A program made the position numbers and the translations under genes. From assembly GCA_016713435.1 (NCBI GenBank), contig JADJPD010000001.1, positions 806,001 to 870,000 on the forward strand: a DNA stretch of 64,000 nucleotides. Direction: 5' to 3'. Of this stretch, positions 47,335 to 55,630 are shown piece by piece; position 1 is the first letter of the stretch, and the number at the start of each line of letters is the position of its first letter. Source of the DNA: Gemmatimonadota bacterium (GTDB taxonomy: Bacteria > Gemmatimonadota > Gemmatimonadetes > Gemmatimonadales > GWC2-71-9). The notes beneath the pieces were generated by a model. The model ran no database searches and was not told the origin of the DNA. It saw nothing but the letters and a program-made list of their open reading frames with translations.

Positions 47335-47766
47335 TCAGGCGTTGAGCCGCTCCGCATACGGCACCCGCTCGCCGTGCTCCACGAAGCGGCGCAGCAGGCG
47401 GAGGTACATGGCCCAGCAGTAGCCGGTGATGCGGAAGTGCTCGTTGGCCTCCGCCCAGCCGCTGTGCCGGAAGTGCACCACGGTGCCCGCCCCGTCCGGC
47501 TCGAGGGCGAAGCTGAGGCGCGTGCCCGTCCAGTCGGCGTCGGCCTCCGTCAGCTCCCACTCCACGACCCGCGCCCGCTCGTAGCGGCGCACCATGCCCG
47601 CCCAGACGTAGGACCCGCCAAAGAAGAACCGGTACCGCTGGCCCATCCCCGCGATGCCGTCGGACTCGAGCGTCCACCAGGCATCGAGGCCGGCGGGGGT
47701 CACCAGCGCGTCGAACACCCGCTCGGGCGGCGCCTGGATGGGGAAGTCGTAGAGGATCTCGGGCAT
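47335..47766 (-). CDS. SRPBCC/AHSA1-domain protein
   Basis: A 143-residue START-like (Bet v1 fold) protein: DFPIQAPPERVFDALVTPAGLDAWWT at the N-terminus and HSGWAEANEHFRITGYCWAMYLRLLRRFVEHGE at the C-terminus, the AHSA1-like pattern. Members bind hydrophobic ligands or act as Hsp90-type co-chaperones; function here is open. It begins five bases after the aldolase/dehydrogenase gene on the same strand, so they are probably co-transcribed. Its 3' end converges on the kinase gene with 18 bases between. Confidence 0.85.
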   Translation of the reverse strand: MPEILYDFPIQAPPERVFDALVTPAGLDAWWTLESDGIAGMGQRYRFFFGGSYVWAGMVRRYERARVVEWELTEADADWTGTRLSFALEPDGAGTVVHFRHSGWAEANEHFRITGYCWAMYLRLLRRFVEHGERVPYAERLNA

Positions 47767-47771
47767 CGCGG

Positions 47772-49835
47772 CTACCTCGGGAAGGCCTCGGGGAGACCGC
47801 CGTCCACCATGAGCGCGTTGCCGGTGGTGTAGCGGAACTTGCTGCTCGCCATCATCACCGCCATGTCCGCGACCACATCCGGCGAGATGAGCGCCGCGCC
47901 CATCAGGTTCCGCTTCCGGTACACGTCGAGCTGCTGCTCCACCGTGAGCCCGCGGCCGGCCGCGCGCTCCTGGACGAACTTCATGAACAGCGGTGTCTCG
48001 ATCTGGTCGGCGTTGATCCAGTTGACGCGGATCTGGTCGGGGCCGAGCTCCACCGCCGCCACCCGCAGCGCCTGCGCGATGGCCGCCTTGCTGCCGCCGT
48101 ATGCCACCGCGTCCTTCCCCGGCACCACCGCGGCCTTGGACACCGACGCCACGATGCTCCCGCCGATCCCCTGCCGCTGCATGATGCGCGCGGCGCGGCC
48201 CACCGCCTGCACGGCGCCGATGTAGTGCACGTCGAGCTGGCGCTGCAGGTCGGCGCGCGTGATCTCGGTGACGGGCGCAAAGCGCGGCGGCGCGCCCGCC
48301 GTGTAGAAGAGGCTGTCGAGCCCGCCGAAGCTGAGCACGGTGCGGCTGTAGAGGGCGTCGAGGCTGGCATCGTCCCGCACGTCCACGGCCATGCCGAGGA
48401 CGCGGCCGGGGAACTTGACGCCGATCTCGGTGGCCGCGGCCTGCGCCACCTCGTCGCTCAGGTCCGCCACCACCACGTGCGCGCCCTCCTCGGCGAAGCG
48501 CCGCGCCGTGGCCTTGCCGATGCCGCTGCCGCCACCGATCACCACCGCCACGTGGCGGAAGAGGAGCTTGCTCGCGCGCTCCTTCGCGATGGTCTCCTCC
48601 ACCTTCCGCCGCTCGAGCGGCCAGTGCTCGAACTCGAAGACGTCCGGCTCCGGAATGAAGCTGAACCGCTCCACCGCCTCGGCGTTCAGGATGGCCTCGA
48701 GCGTGGCGCGGTAGCAGAGGTTGGCGGTGAGCGCGCTCTTCTTGTCGCCGAAGGCGGTGATGACGCCGAGGCCGGGGACCAGGATCACCTTGGCCCAGTC
48801 GTCGAGCGGGGCCTCGCCGGCCGCGGCGTACCGCCGGTGGTACGCGTCGTACTCGGCCCGCTGCGCCGCCACCTGCTCGCGGACGCGGCCCACGATCTTC
48901 TCGGCGGGGAGTCCGGGGTCCAGCTCCACCCAGAGCGGGAGCCGGCCCGCGCGGAGCAGGTGCTCCGGCGTGCCCATGCCCTGCTTCACGAGCTGCGGCA
49001 CGCGCTCGTGGCCGAGCGTCGTCAGGAGCTGTTCGTCATCATCGAAGTGGAGGATGGTGCGGTCGGTGCCGCCCAGCGCGCCGCGCACGGCGGGCAGCAC
49101 CACCTCGGCCAGCGCCTTCCGCTCGGCGGCGGGGCGCACGGCGATCTTCGCGGCGCCGAGCACGTTCTTGCCGCGCTTGCAGGCCGCCAGGTACTCCTCG
49201 ATCTTCGCCACGCACGCGAGCATCCGCCGGTGGGCCTCGGCCACGTCGTTGCCGAAGATGACGAGGCCGTGATGCGCCAGCGTCATGCCCATCGCATCGG
49301 CGGGAATGGAGCCTGCCATGCCGGCCACGAGCCTGGCGAGCGGGAAGCCGGGCCGCGCGTACGGCACGTACACGATCTTCCCCTCGAACAACTCGTGCAC
49401 CAGCCGCTCCGCGGTCCCGTCGGGGACGTTGGTGAGGGACATCGTGGCCACGTCGTGCGTGTGGGCGATGACCTTGTGGGGGAGCAGCGAGTGGAGCGGC
49501 GTCTCGACGCTCGGCGCGGGCCCGTCGGCCAGCATGGCGCCGGCCATGAAGCGCATCATGTCGGCGTCGGACATCTGGTCCCGCGTGGCGAGCGGCGCCA
49601 GGCGCGGCAGCGAGAGCCGGGTGAAGCCCTCGCGGCCGATGGTCTTCAAGTCGGTGCCGCTCCCCTTCACCAGCAGCGCGGGCACCTCGCCGCCCGCGCC
49701 ATCCGGCAGCATCACCTTGATGGAGGTGTTGCCGCCGCCCGGCTGCACCAGGCGCGTCTCGGCGCCGAGCAGGTGGGAGAGGCGGACGATGCCGTCGAGG
49801 GGGTCGGTGGGGAAGCTGGCCGGGGGCGTGGTCAT
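47772..49835 (-). CDS. Bifunctional rhamnulose-1-phosphate aldolase/short-chain dehydrogenase-type fusion
   Basis: A 687-residue fusion. Residues 1-400 form a class II aldolase domain (LVQPGGGNTSIKV, HTHDVATMSLTN, MTLAHHGLVIFG supply metal-site His and Glu residues). Residues 430-687 form an SDR domain with Rossmann motif VAVVIGGGSGIGKATA and catalytic YGGSK in AVAYGGSKAAIAQ. This plan is the RhaD/RhaEW-type enzyme that splits L-rhamnulose-1-phosphate and oxidises lactaldehyde. Other rhamnose genes are not nearby, so a related deoxy sugar is possible, and the GH29 fucosidase at the window end makes fucose a reasonable alternative. The ATG at 49835 is preferred over the longer frame. Confidence 0.9.
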   Translation of the reverse strand: MTTPPASFPTDPLDGIVRLSHLLGAETRLVQPGGGNTSIKVMLPDGAGGEVPALLVKGSGTDLKTIGREGFTRLSLPRLAPLATRDQMSDADMMRFMAGAMLADGPAPSVETPLHSLLPHKVIAHTHDVATMSLTNVPDGTAERLVHELFEGKIVYVPYARPGFPLARLVAGMAGSIPADAMGMTLAHHGLVIFGNDVAEAHRRMLACVAKIEEYLAACKRGKNVLGAAKIAVRPAAERKALAEVVLPAVRGALGGTDRTILHFDDDEQLLTTLGHERVPQLVKQGMGTPEHLLRAGRLPLWVELDPGLPAEKIVGRVREQVAAQRAEYDAYHRRYAAAGEAPLDDWAKVILVPGLGVITAFGDKKSALTANLCYRATLEAILNAEAVERFSFIPEPDVFEFEHWPLERRKVEETIAKERASKLLFRHVAVVIGGGSGIGKATARRFAEEGAHVVVADLSDEVAQAAATEIGVKFPGRVLGMAVDVRDDASLDALYSRTVLSFGGLDSLFYTAGAPPRFAPVTEITRADLQRQLDVHYIGAVQAVGRAARIMQRQGIGGSIVASVSKAAVVPGKDAVAYGGSKAAIAQALRVAAVELGPDQIRVNWINADQIETPLFMKFVQERAAGRGLTVEQQLDVYRKRNLMGAALISPDVVADMAVMMASSKFRYTTGNALMVDGGLPEAFPR

Positions 49836-49887
49836 GGGGAGGAAGATGGGGCGCGCCGGGGAGGTTCGCCACGGGTGGTGGCCGTGG

Positions 49888-49950
49888 GGCGGGAGCGCTG
49901 CTCCGGCCACTCGAACCCGAGGCCCCAGTGACCGGAGCAGCGCTCCGGTC
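49888..49950. repeat. Paired REP-like palindromes in a divergent intergenic region
   Basis: Two palindromes of the CCGGAGCAGCGCTCCGG family at 49888-49908 (one mismatch) and 49930-49950 (perfect), starting 42 bases apart. They lie between divergent genes, so here they cannot be terminators for both neighbours. This supports a mobile REP-type origin rather than a pure terminator role. Confidence 0.7.
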
Positions 49951-50024
49951 CCAAGGCGGGCCCTCGCCTAGCCCCGACCCGCCGGCTCCCCTATTCTTCT
50001 CTCCCCCTCCCAACACCCGAGACC

Positions 50025-50651
50025 GTGCCGACAGCCTTCACACCCCCAGCCTACCCGCAACGCGGGAGCCCGCGGAGCCGCGCCCTTGCGACGTGGGTGC
50101 TGCGGCTGCTCGGGTGGCGCATCATCGGCACGCTGCCGGAGGCGCCGAAGTTTGTGCTGATCGTGGCGCCGCACACCTCGAACTGGGACTTCCCCATCTG
50201 CATGCTGGCGATGTTCGCCACGGGGCTCCGGCTCACCTGGCTGGCCAAGCACGACATCTTCTTCTGGCCGGTGCGCCCCCTCCTCAAGTGGGCGGGCGGG
50301 ATGCCGGTGGACCGCGGCGCGCCGCACGGCGTGGTGACCACCGCCATCCGGATGCTCACCGAGCAGGAGAAGTGCTGCGTGGGGATCTCGCCCGAGGGGA
50401 CGCGGAAGCACACGGACACCTGGAAGAGCGGCTTCCACCGCATCGCCGTCGGCGCGGGCGTGCCGATCTTCCCCATCTGGCTGGATTATCCCAACAAGCG
50501 CTTTGGGCTGGGCGAGCTGTATCATCCCACCGGCGACATCGCCACCGACGTGGCGGCGCTGAGCCGGGTGTACCGGCGCGAGATGGCGCTCTACCCCGAG
50601 CGCTACGTGGCCGAGCCGCGGGTGTCCACCTCGATGGCGCGGCCGCGATGA
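50025..50651 (+). CDS. 1-acyl-glycerol-phosphate/lysophospholipid acyltransferase-like protein
   Basis: A 208-residue acyltransferase. Catalytic HTSNWD (His50-Asp55, the HX4D motif), the substrate block GGMPVDRG, and ISPEGTRKHTDTWKSGF with the EGTR motif. It transfers acyl chains to lysolipid or a related acceptor at the inner membrane, anchored by short hydrophobic helices. It starts at GTG (50025). This smaller PlsC-like branch has uncertain acceptors. Confidence 0.9.
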   Translation: MPTAFTPPAYPQRGSPRSRALATWVLRLLGWRIIGTLPEAPKFVLIVAPHTSNWDFPICMLAMFATGLRLTWLAKHDIFFWPVRPLLKWAGGMPVDRGAPHGVVTTAIRMLTEQEKCCVGISPEGTRKHTDTWKSGFHRIAVGAGVPIFPIWLDYPNKRFGLGELYHPTGDIATDVAALSRVYRREMALYPERYVAEPRVSTSMARPR

Positions 50652-50742
50652 GGCGGCGGGTCGTGTTCCTCTCCTAGCCTCTGCTGGCGGCGCCGGTCGG
50701 AGCAGAGCGGCAGCGCTGGACCTGCCGCCGCGCCGACGCCCG

Positions 50743-51630
50743 TCAGCGCACCCGCTTCGCGCGGCCCCACACCTCGTCGCCGTCGCCGCGGATCTCGAAG
50801 CCGGTGGCGCGGTTCCCCTGCAGCGCGAACTCGAAGACCGCATCGGTCCACACGTCGAACACCTCGCCCTTCTCCAGCGTGGCCATCCGGAACCAGTGGG
50901 GCCGGATGGAGAAGAAGAGCACCTCCTGCATGGTCGGGTCGGGCGACGGGTCGAAGGTGCCCTTGAGGGAGCCGTTCCGGTACTGCAGGTCCAGCTTGTA
51001 GACCTTCGGCGGGGTGGTGTCCCCCGGCTCGCTCGCCCACGAGAACTCATACTGGCCCACGTACGGCCGCGCCGCCTGCTGCGGCATGCTGTACTCGAAG
51101 CTCGGCTCCACCCGGTAGTCGAGCGTCACCTGCCGGGTGGCGAAGTTCATGCGGAGCTTGCCGCCGTTGACGCGGATCTCGGGGAAGGTCCAGGCAAGGA
51201 CGTCGGTGAAGGGGCCCGCCTCCGGCGTCACCTCGATCTTGATCTGCCCCGCCACCGAGTCCGGCCGGTTCATGTGAAAGCGGCGGGCCCGCGGGTCGAG
51301 GAGCAGGGTCCAGGTGCGGTCGTGGAAGATGAACCAGGTGCTGTACTTCCCCGCGGGGACATCGGTGCCGTTGAGCTGGATCTTCTTGCTGAGCTCAAAG
51401 GTGGTGGCCCAGTTGGCGCCGGGGGTCCACACCTTCTCGGCGAGGATCTGGGTCTCGAAGATCGAGTCGCGGCCGCGGAGCCGGGGGCGGTAGTACTCGA
51501 TGCTGAACTTGGTCCCGTCCACCACCTGCGCCACCGAGCCGGGCTCGCTGGCCTGGATCTGGGCGGACACGGGGGCGGCGAGCCCCGCGACCAGGAGGAC
51601 CGCGGGGAGGACGAGGTGCGCAGGACGCAT
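50743..51630 (-). CDS. Exported DUF2911-family protein
   Basis: A 295-residue exported protein (signal peptide to APVSAQ). The DUF2911 core reads KFSIEYYRPRLRGRDSIF, VWTPGANWATTFELSKKIQLNG, PAGKYSTWFIFHDRTWTLL and GQIKIEVTP, which matches the family closely. Function of DUF2911 is unknown. The ATG at 51630 lies at the signal peptide; an upstream in-frame extension is out of keeping with the family. It follows the PCYCGC gene by 11 bases, so both are in one minus-strand unit. Confidence 0.88.
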   Translation of the reverse strand: MRPAHLVLPAVLLVAGLAAPVSAQIQASEPGSVAQVVDGTKFSIEYYRPRLRGRDSIFETQILAEKVWTPGANWATTFELSKKIQLNGTDVPAGKYSTWFIFHDRTWTLLLDPRARRFHMNRPDSVAGQIKIEVTPEAGPFTDVLAWTFPEIRVNGGKLRMNFATRQVTLDYRVEPSFEYSMPQQAARPYVGQYEFSWASEPGDTTPPKVYKLDLQYRNGSLKGTFDPSPDPTMQEVLFFSIRPHWFRMATLEKGEVFDVWTDAVFEFALQGNRATGFEIRGDGDEVWGRAKRVR

Positions 51631-51641
51631 GGGGGTGGCCT

Positions 51642-52076
51642 TCAGCCGAAGCGGGCGTCGATGGCGGCGCGGATCGAGTCGAGCGACTCGCCGGCCTTGT
51701 GGAGGCGGTAGGCCAGGCGGCCCTCGCCCTGGCAGATCATGCAGTCGCGGGCCATGGCCCCCTCGCCCTCGTAGCAGGAGAGGAGCGAGTAGAAGCCCTC
51801 GATGTCGGCGCAGCCGCACTGGCAGCGGATGCCGTCCACGATCTCGGGGATCTCGCGCACCATGTTGAAGACGTCGAGCGAGTCGGGCGCGTCCTTGAGC
51901 TGCTCGGGGGTCAGCACCTTGGCGGCGGTGATGCCGGGCCGCGGCGTGGGATGCTGGCCGCCGCGGCGGCGACCCATTGCGGCGAGGCCCCGCAGCGGCA
52001 CGAGTGATGATGCGAACAGGAGGGCGCCCGCAAGGAACGCGCGGCGCGTGCCAGCCTCGGCATGGAGTTGGGGCAT
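51642..52076 (-). CDS. PCYCGC-type cysteine-rich exported protein
   Basis: A 144-residue protein with an RR-containing leader (GTRRAFLAGALLFASS) that looks Tat-like. It is followed by a Cys cluster: IRCQCGCADIEGFYSLLSCY then DCMICQGEG, the plan of the PCYCGC-motif family (six Cys here). The Cys set could hold a metal cluster or disulfides. Family members are usually lipoproteins or membrane-linked and poorly described. It lies between the MOSC gene (9 bases upstream) and the DUF2911 gene (11 bases downstream), all on the minus strand. Confidence 0.82.
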   Translation of the reverse strand: MPQLHAEAGTRRAFLAGALLFASSLVPLRGLAAMGRRRGGQHPTPRPGITAAKVLTPEQLKDAPDSLDVFNMVREIPEIVDGIRCQCGCADIEGFYSLLSCYEGEGAMARDCMICQGEGRLAYRLHKAGESLDSIRAAIDARFG

Positions 52077-52085
52077 GGCTCTATG

Positions 52086-52769
52086 CTAGGGCCCGGGACG
52101 CCCTCCGTCCAGCGGTGGCGGCCCGTCGGCCGGTGCCGGGAGCAGGGTGACCGGGTCGCCGACGCGGATGGCCCCGCCCTGGCGCACCGCGGCATTGAGG
52201 CCGAAGGTGCCGTTGAAGCGGCGAACCACGTCCCGCAGCACGCCGACGTCCTGCTCCAGGGTGTCGGGATGCCAGGTGGTCATCACGCAGCGGCCCCTCA
52301 GGTCCGCGAGCTGGATGCGCGCCGTACCAATGGCCAGCACGCGCCCTTCCCACTGGCGCTCCGCGAGGCCGGGGACGCCGCCGATCACCAGGTTGGGCCG
52401 GTAGCGCCGGGGCTCGTGCCCCAGCTCGGCGAGGGCGCCGTCGCTGGTGACCAGCAGCGGCAGCACGTCGAAGCGCTCCGGCCCCGCCGACGGCACCAGC
52501 GCGGCGCCGCGCCCCGCCGCCTGCTCCACGGCGGCCCGCACCGACGGATCATCCCACCGTTCGCCGTCCACCAGGACGTCCACGCCAGCCAGCACCGCGT
52601 GGTGACCCAGGAGCCGAGGGTACCGCCGAGCCGTGCGGAGATCGCCCTCGGGGCCTTCCACGTGGAGGATCCGGTCGCCGGCAATGCCGAGGGGCGTGAG
52701 GGTGGCCTCCTGGAGCTGCTCGCCGGCCATCGACTTGACCGGGTAGCGCCACAGCTGCGCGACGTGCAT
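52086..52769 (-). CDS. MOSC-domain protein
   Basis: A 227-residue protein with an N-terminal MOSC beta-barrel (VAQLWRYPVKSMAGEQLQEA, GIAGDRILHV) and a C-terminal MOSC domain with the conserved Cys in LRGRCVMTTWHPDT, followed by FGLNAAVRQGGAIRVGDPV. MOSC proteins carry molybdenum cofactor in sulfur transfer or N-hydroxylated-compound reduction (mARC/YcbX-like). It heads the minus-strand trio with PCYCGC and DUF2911 genes and faces the serine hydrolase gene across 158 bases. Confidence 0.9.
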   Translation of the reverse strand: MHVAQLWRYPVKSMAGEQLQEATLTPLGIAGDRILHVEGPEGDLRTARRYPRLLGHHAVLAGVDVLVDGERWDDPSVRAAVEQAAGRGAALVPSAGPERFDVLPLLVTSDGALAELGHEPRRYRPNLVIGGVPGLAERQWEGRVLAIGTARIQLADLRGRCVMTTWHPDTLEQDVGVLRDVVRRFNGTFGLNAAVRQGGAIRVGDPVTLLPAPADGPPPLDGGRPGP

Positions 52770-52927
52770 GGGGCCTCCAACGGGCGGGCCCGCCGGTGCG
52801 GGCGCGGCCCCGCGGGCATGTCCCTGGGGCAGCCACAGTAGGCCAAACGGCGCGCGCGGGTTCCCGGCCCCGCTGGCCGCACCCTCCGCGCCGCCGTACT
52901 TTCAGTCTTCCTTCCCCCCGGACCCTC

Positions 52928-54181
52928 ATGTCTCGCACCCTCCGCCCGCTGGCGATGCTCGCCGCGCTCGCCCTGCCGCTCGCGGCCCAGACCCCCGGCA
53001 CCCTCACCACCACCGGCATGGATCCGGCGCGGCTCGCGCGCATTGACCGCGTGATGCAGGCGGCGGTGGACAGCGGCAAGGTGGCCGGGATCGTCACCAT
53101 GATCTTCCGCCACGGCAAACTGGCCCAGGTGGGCGCGTACGGCATGGCCGACCGCGAGGCCAACCGGCGCATGACGCCGGAGACGATGTTCCGCATCGCC
53201 TCACAATCGAAGGCGGTGACCAGCGTGGCCATCATGATGCTCATCGAGGAAGGTACCGTCCGCCTCGGCGACCCGGTGGCGAAGTGGGTGCCGAGCTTCG
53301 CGAAGCCGATGGTGGCGGTGACCCGGGACAGCATGGTCCCGGCGCGGCGCGGCATCACCATCCGCGACCTCCTCACCCACACCGCCGGCATCGACTACGG
53401 CGACAACGTGGCGCGGGCGCAGTTCAACGCCGCGGGCCTGGGCCCCGACGAGGGGCCGGGCTGGTACTTCGCCGACCGCCCGGTGCCGGTGTGCGAGGAC
53501 ATCGACCGCCTCGGCACGCTGCCCCTCGTGGCCCAGCCCGGGACCCGCTACGTGTACGGCTACAACACCGACATCCTGGGCTGCGTGGTGGAACGCGCGT
53601 CGGGAATGTCGCTCGCCGAGTTCTTCGCGCGGCGGATCTTCCAGCCGCTCGGCATGAAGGACACCTATTTCTACCTGCCGCCCGACAAGGCGAGCCGCCT
53701 CGCCGCCGTCTATTCCATGCGCGACGGGCAGATCGTCCGGGCCCCCGACGGCAATGCCGGCCAGGGGCATTACGTCACCGGCCCCCGCGTGAGCTACTCG
53801 GGCGGCGCCGGCCTCGTCTCCACCGCGCGCGACTACGCCCGCTTCCTCCAGATGCTGCTCAACGGCGGCCAGCTCGACGGCGTGCGCCTGCTCTCTCCCA
53901 CCACCGTCCGCCTCATGACGGCCGACGCGGCCGACTCGCTCTATTCCGCCAACGCGCCGGGGCGCGGCTTCAGCCTCGGCTTCGAGGTCCTCGAGGACCC
54001 GGGCCTGGCGGGCGAGTACGGCACCCCCGGCCGCTTCGGCTGGGGCGGCGCCTACGGCACCAACTACTGGGCCGACCCGGGTGACGACCTGGTGGCCGTC
54101 TACATGGTGCAGTGGTACGGCTACGGCAACGACCTCCCGGGGCGCTTCCGGCAGCTCGTGTACTCGGCGATCGTGCGCTGA
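52928..54181 (+). CDS. Exported serine hydrolase, beta-lactamase class C-like
   Basis: A 417-residue exported serine hydrolase (signal peptide ends ALPLAAQ). Active-site SxxK in FRIASQSKAVTSVA (near residue 94), YxN as YVYGYNTDILG, and WGGAYGTNYW replacing the KTG strand. This is the penicillin-binding-protein-like esterase type (EstB-like), third of its kind in this window. The intact frame and good signal peptide indicate a functional periplasmic esterase or peptidase. Confidence 0.92.
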   Translation: MSRTLRPLAMLAALALPLAAQTPGTLTTTGMDPARLARIDRVMQAAVDSGKVAGIVTMIFRHGKLAQVGAYGMADREANRRMTPETMFRIASQSKAVTSVAIMMLIEEGTVRLGDPVAKWVPSFAKPMVAVTRDSMVPARRGITIRDLLTHTAGIDYGDNVARAQFNAAGLGPDEGPGWYFADRPVPVCEDIDRLGTLPLVAQPGTRYVYGYNTDILGCVVERASGMSLAEFFARRIFQPLGMKDTYFYLPPDKASRLAAVYSMRDGQIVRAPDGNAGQGHYVTGPRVSYSGGAGLVSTARDYARFLQMLLNGGQLDGVRLLSPTTVRLMTADAADSLYSANAPGRGFSLGFEVLEDPGLAGEYGTPGRFGWGGAYGTNYWADPGDDLVAVYMVQWYGYGNDLPGRFRQLVYSAIVR

Positions 54182-54255
54182 GGCGTCGCCGCCCTTTGCC
54201 GGGACGCACGCCTCGCGGTAAACTCCAGCCTTCCCCGACCCCACGACGCACGCAC

Positions 54256-55500
54256 ATGACCAAGCCCCTCGGCATCGGGATCATCGGCTCGGGCTTCAAT
54301 GCCCGCTTCCACATGCAGGCCTTCACCGCCGTGCGCGACTGCGAGATCCGCGGCGTCTGGAGCCCCAACCGGAAGAACGCCGAGAGCGCCGCGGCGTACG
54401 CCAACCGGCTCGACATCGGTCCCTGCCGCCCCTACCGCTCCATCGCGGAGATGGTGACCGATCCCATGATCGACGCCATCTGGCTCTCCGGCCCCAACCA
54501 CGCGCGCATCGAGAACGTCGAGGAGCTCTGCGACCCGATCATGCGCGGCCACGCCGACCTGGCCGGCATCGCCTGCGAGAAGCCGCTGGCGCGGAACGTG
54601 GCCGAGGCCAAGGCGGTGCTCTCGCTGGTCTCCCGGGCCGGGCTCCGGCACGGCTACCTCGAGAACCAGCGCTTTGCCCCCCAGGTGGAGACGGGCCGCA
54701 ACCTGCTCTGGGCCCGCGGCGCCGCGCTCACCGGCCGCCCCTACCTGGCCCGCGCCGCCGAGGAGCACAGCGGGCCGCACATGCCGTGGTTCTGGCAGGG
54801 GAAGCTGCAGGGCGGCGGCGTGCTGAACGACATGATGTGCCACTCCGCCTTGGTGGTGCGCCACCTCCTCACCAAGCCGGGGGACAGCCTCTCCACCGTG
54901 AAGCCGGTCCGCATCACCGGCCACATCGGCAGCCTCAAGTGGAGCCGGCCGGCCTACGCGAAGAAGCTCAAGGCCACCATGGGGAAGGACGTGGACTACC
55001 TCAAGGCGCCGGCCGAGGACTTTGCCAGCGTCATGATCGAGTTCGAGACGGCCGACGGCCTCACCGTGATGGGCGAGGCCACCACCAGCTGGTCGTTCGT
55101 GGGCGCCGGCCTCCGCCTCTCGGCCGAGCTCCTCGGGCCCGAGTATTCGATGAGCTGGAACACGCTCGACAGCGGCCTCAAGCTCTTCTTCAGCCGCGAG
55201 GTGCAGGGGAAGACGGGCGAGGACCTGGTGGAGAAGCAGAACGCGGAGATGGGCCTGATGCCGGTGGTGGCCAACGAGGCGATGGCCTACGGCTACGAGG
55301 CGGAGAACCGCCACTTCGTGCGGGTCTTCCAGGGCAAGGAGGAGCCGCTCCTCACCTTCGACGACGGCCTCGACGTGGTGCGCATCCTCATGGCCGCCTA
55401 CCAGAGCGCCGAGACCGGCCGGACCCTCCGGTTCCCGCCGGGCGGCCTCGACAAGTTCGTGCCGGCGGTGGCGAAGGGGACCTGGAGGCCGAAGGGGTGA
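54256..55500 (+). CDS. Gfo/Idh/MocA-family oxidoreductase
   Basis: A 414-residue NAD(P)-dependent oxidoreductase. N-terminal Rossmann motif GIGIIGSGFNARFHMQAF, the ACEKPLARN motif (Gfo/Idh/MocA EKP box, Lys near residue 114), and a C-terminal alpha/beta domain with GGGVLNDMMCHSALVVRHLL, where the His is a likely catalytic residue. No leader, so cytosolic, unlike the Tat-exported relative at 60.1 kb. It acts on a sugar or sugar acid. It is single, followed by element R6. Confidence 0.92.
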   Translation: MTKPLGIGIIGSGFNARFHMQAFTAVRDCEIRGVWSPNRKNAESAAAYANRLDIGPCRPYRSIAEMVTDPMIDAIWLSGPNHARIENVEELCDPIMRGHADLAGIACEKPLARNVAEAKAVLSLVSRAGLRHGYLENQRFAPQVETGRNLLWARGAALTGRPYLARAAEEHSGPHMPWFWQGKLQGGGVLNDMMCHSALVVRHLLTKPGDSLSTVKPVRITGHIGSLKWSRPAYAKKLKATMGKDVDYLKAPAEDFASVMIEFETADGLTVMGEATTSWSFVGAGLRLSAELLGPEYSMSWNTLDSGLKLFFSREVQGKTGEDLVEKQNAEMGLMPVVANEAMAYGYEAENRHFVRVFQGKEEPLLTFDDGLDVVRILMAAYQSAETGRTLRFPPGGLDKFVPAVAKGTWRPKG

Positions 55501-55514
55501 GCTGGTCGCCCTGA

Positions 55515-55612
55515 TTCACCGCAGAGACGCGGAGACGCAGAGGGCCGCAGAGAAAGAACCTTTCGTTCTTTTCCTCTGCGGCCCTCTGCGTCTCCGCGCC
55601 TCCGCGGTGAAG
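55515..55612. repeat. Interspersed inverted-arm element, copy R6 (minimal fold-back form)
   Basis: This copy has the two arms but no middle module: about 45 bases beginning TTCACCGCAGAGACGCGG pair with the inverted right arm across GAAAGAACCTTTCGTTCTTT, itself partly self-pairing. The result is a nearly continuous stem of over 40 bp between two convergent genes (stops at 55500 and 55631). It could terminate transcription from both sides. Confidence 0.9.
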
Positions 55613-55630
55613 GCGCGCCGAGGCCGGAGC

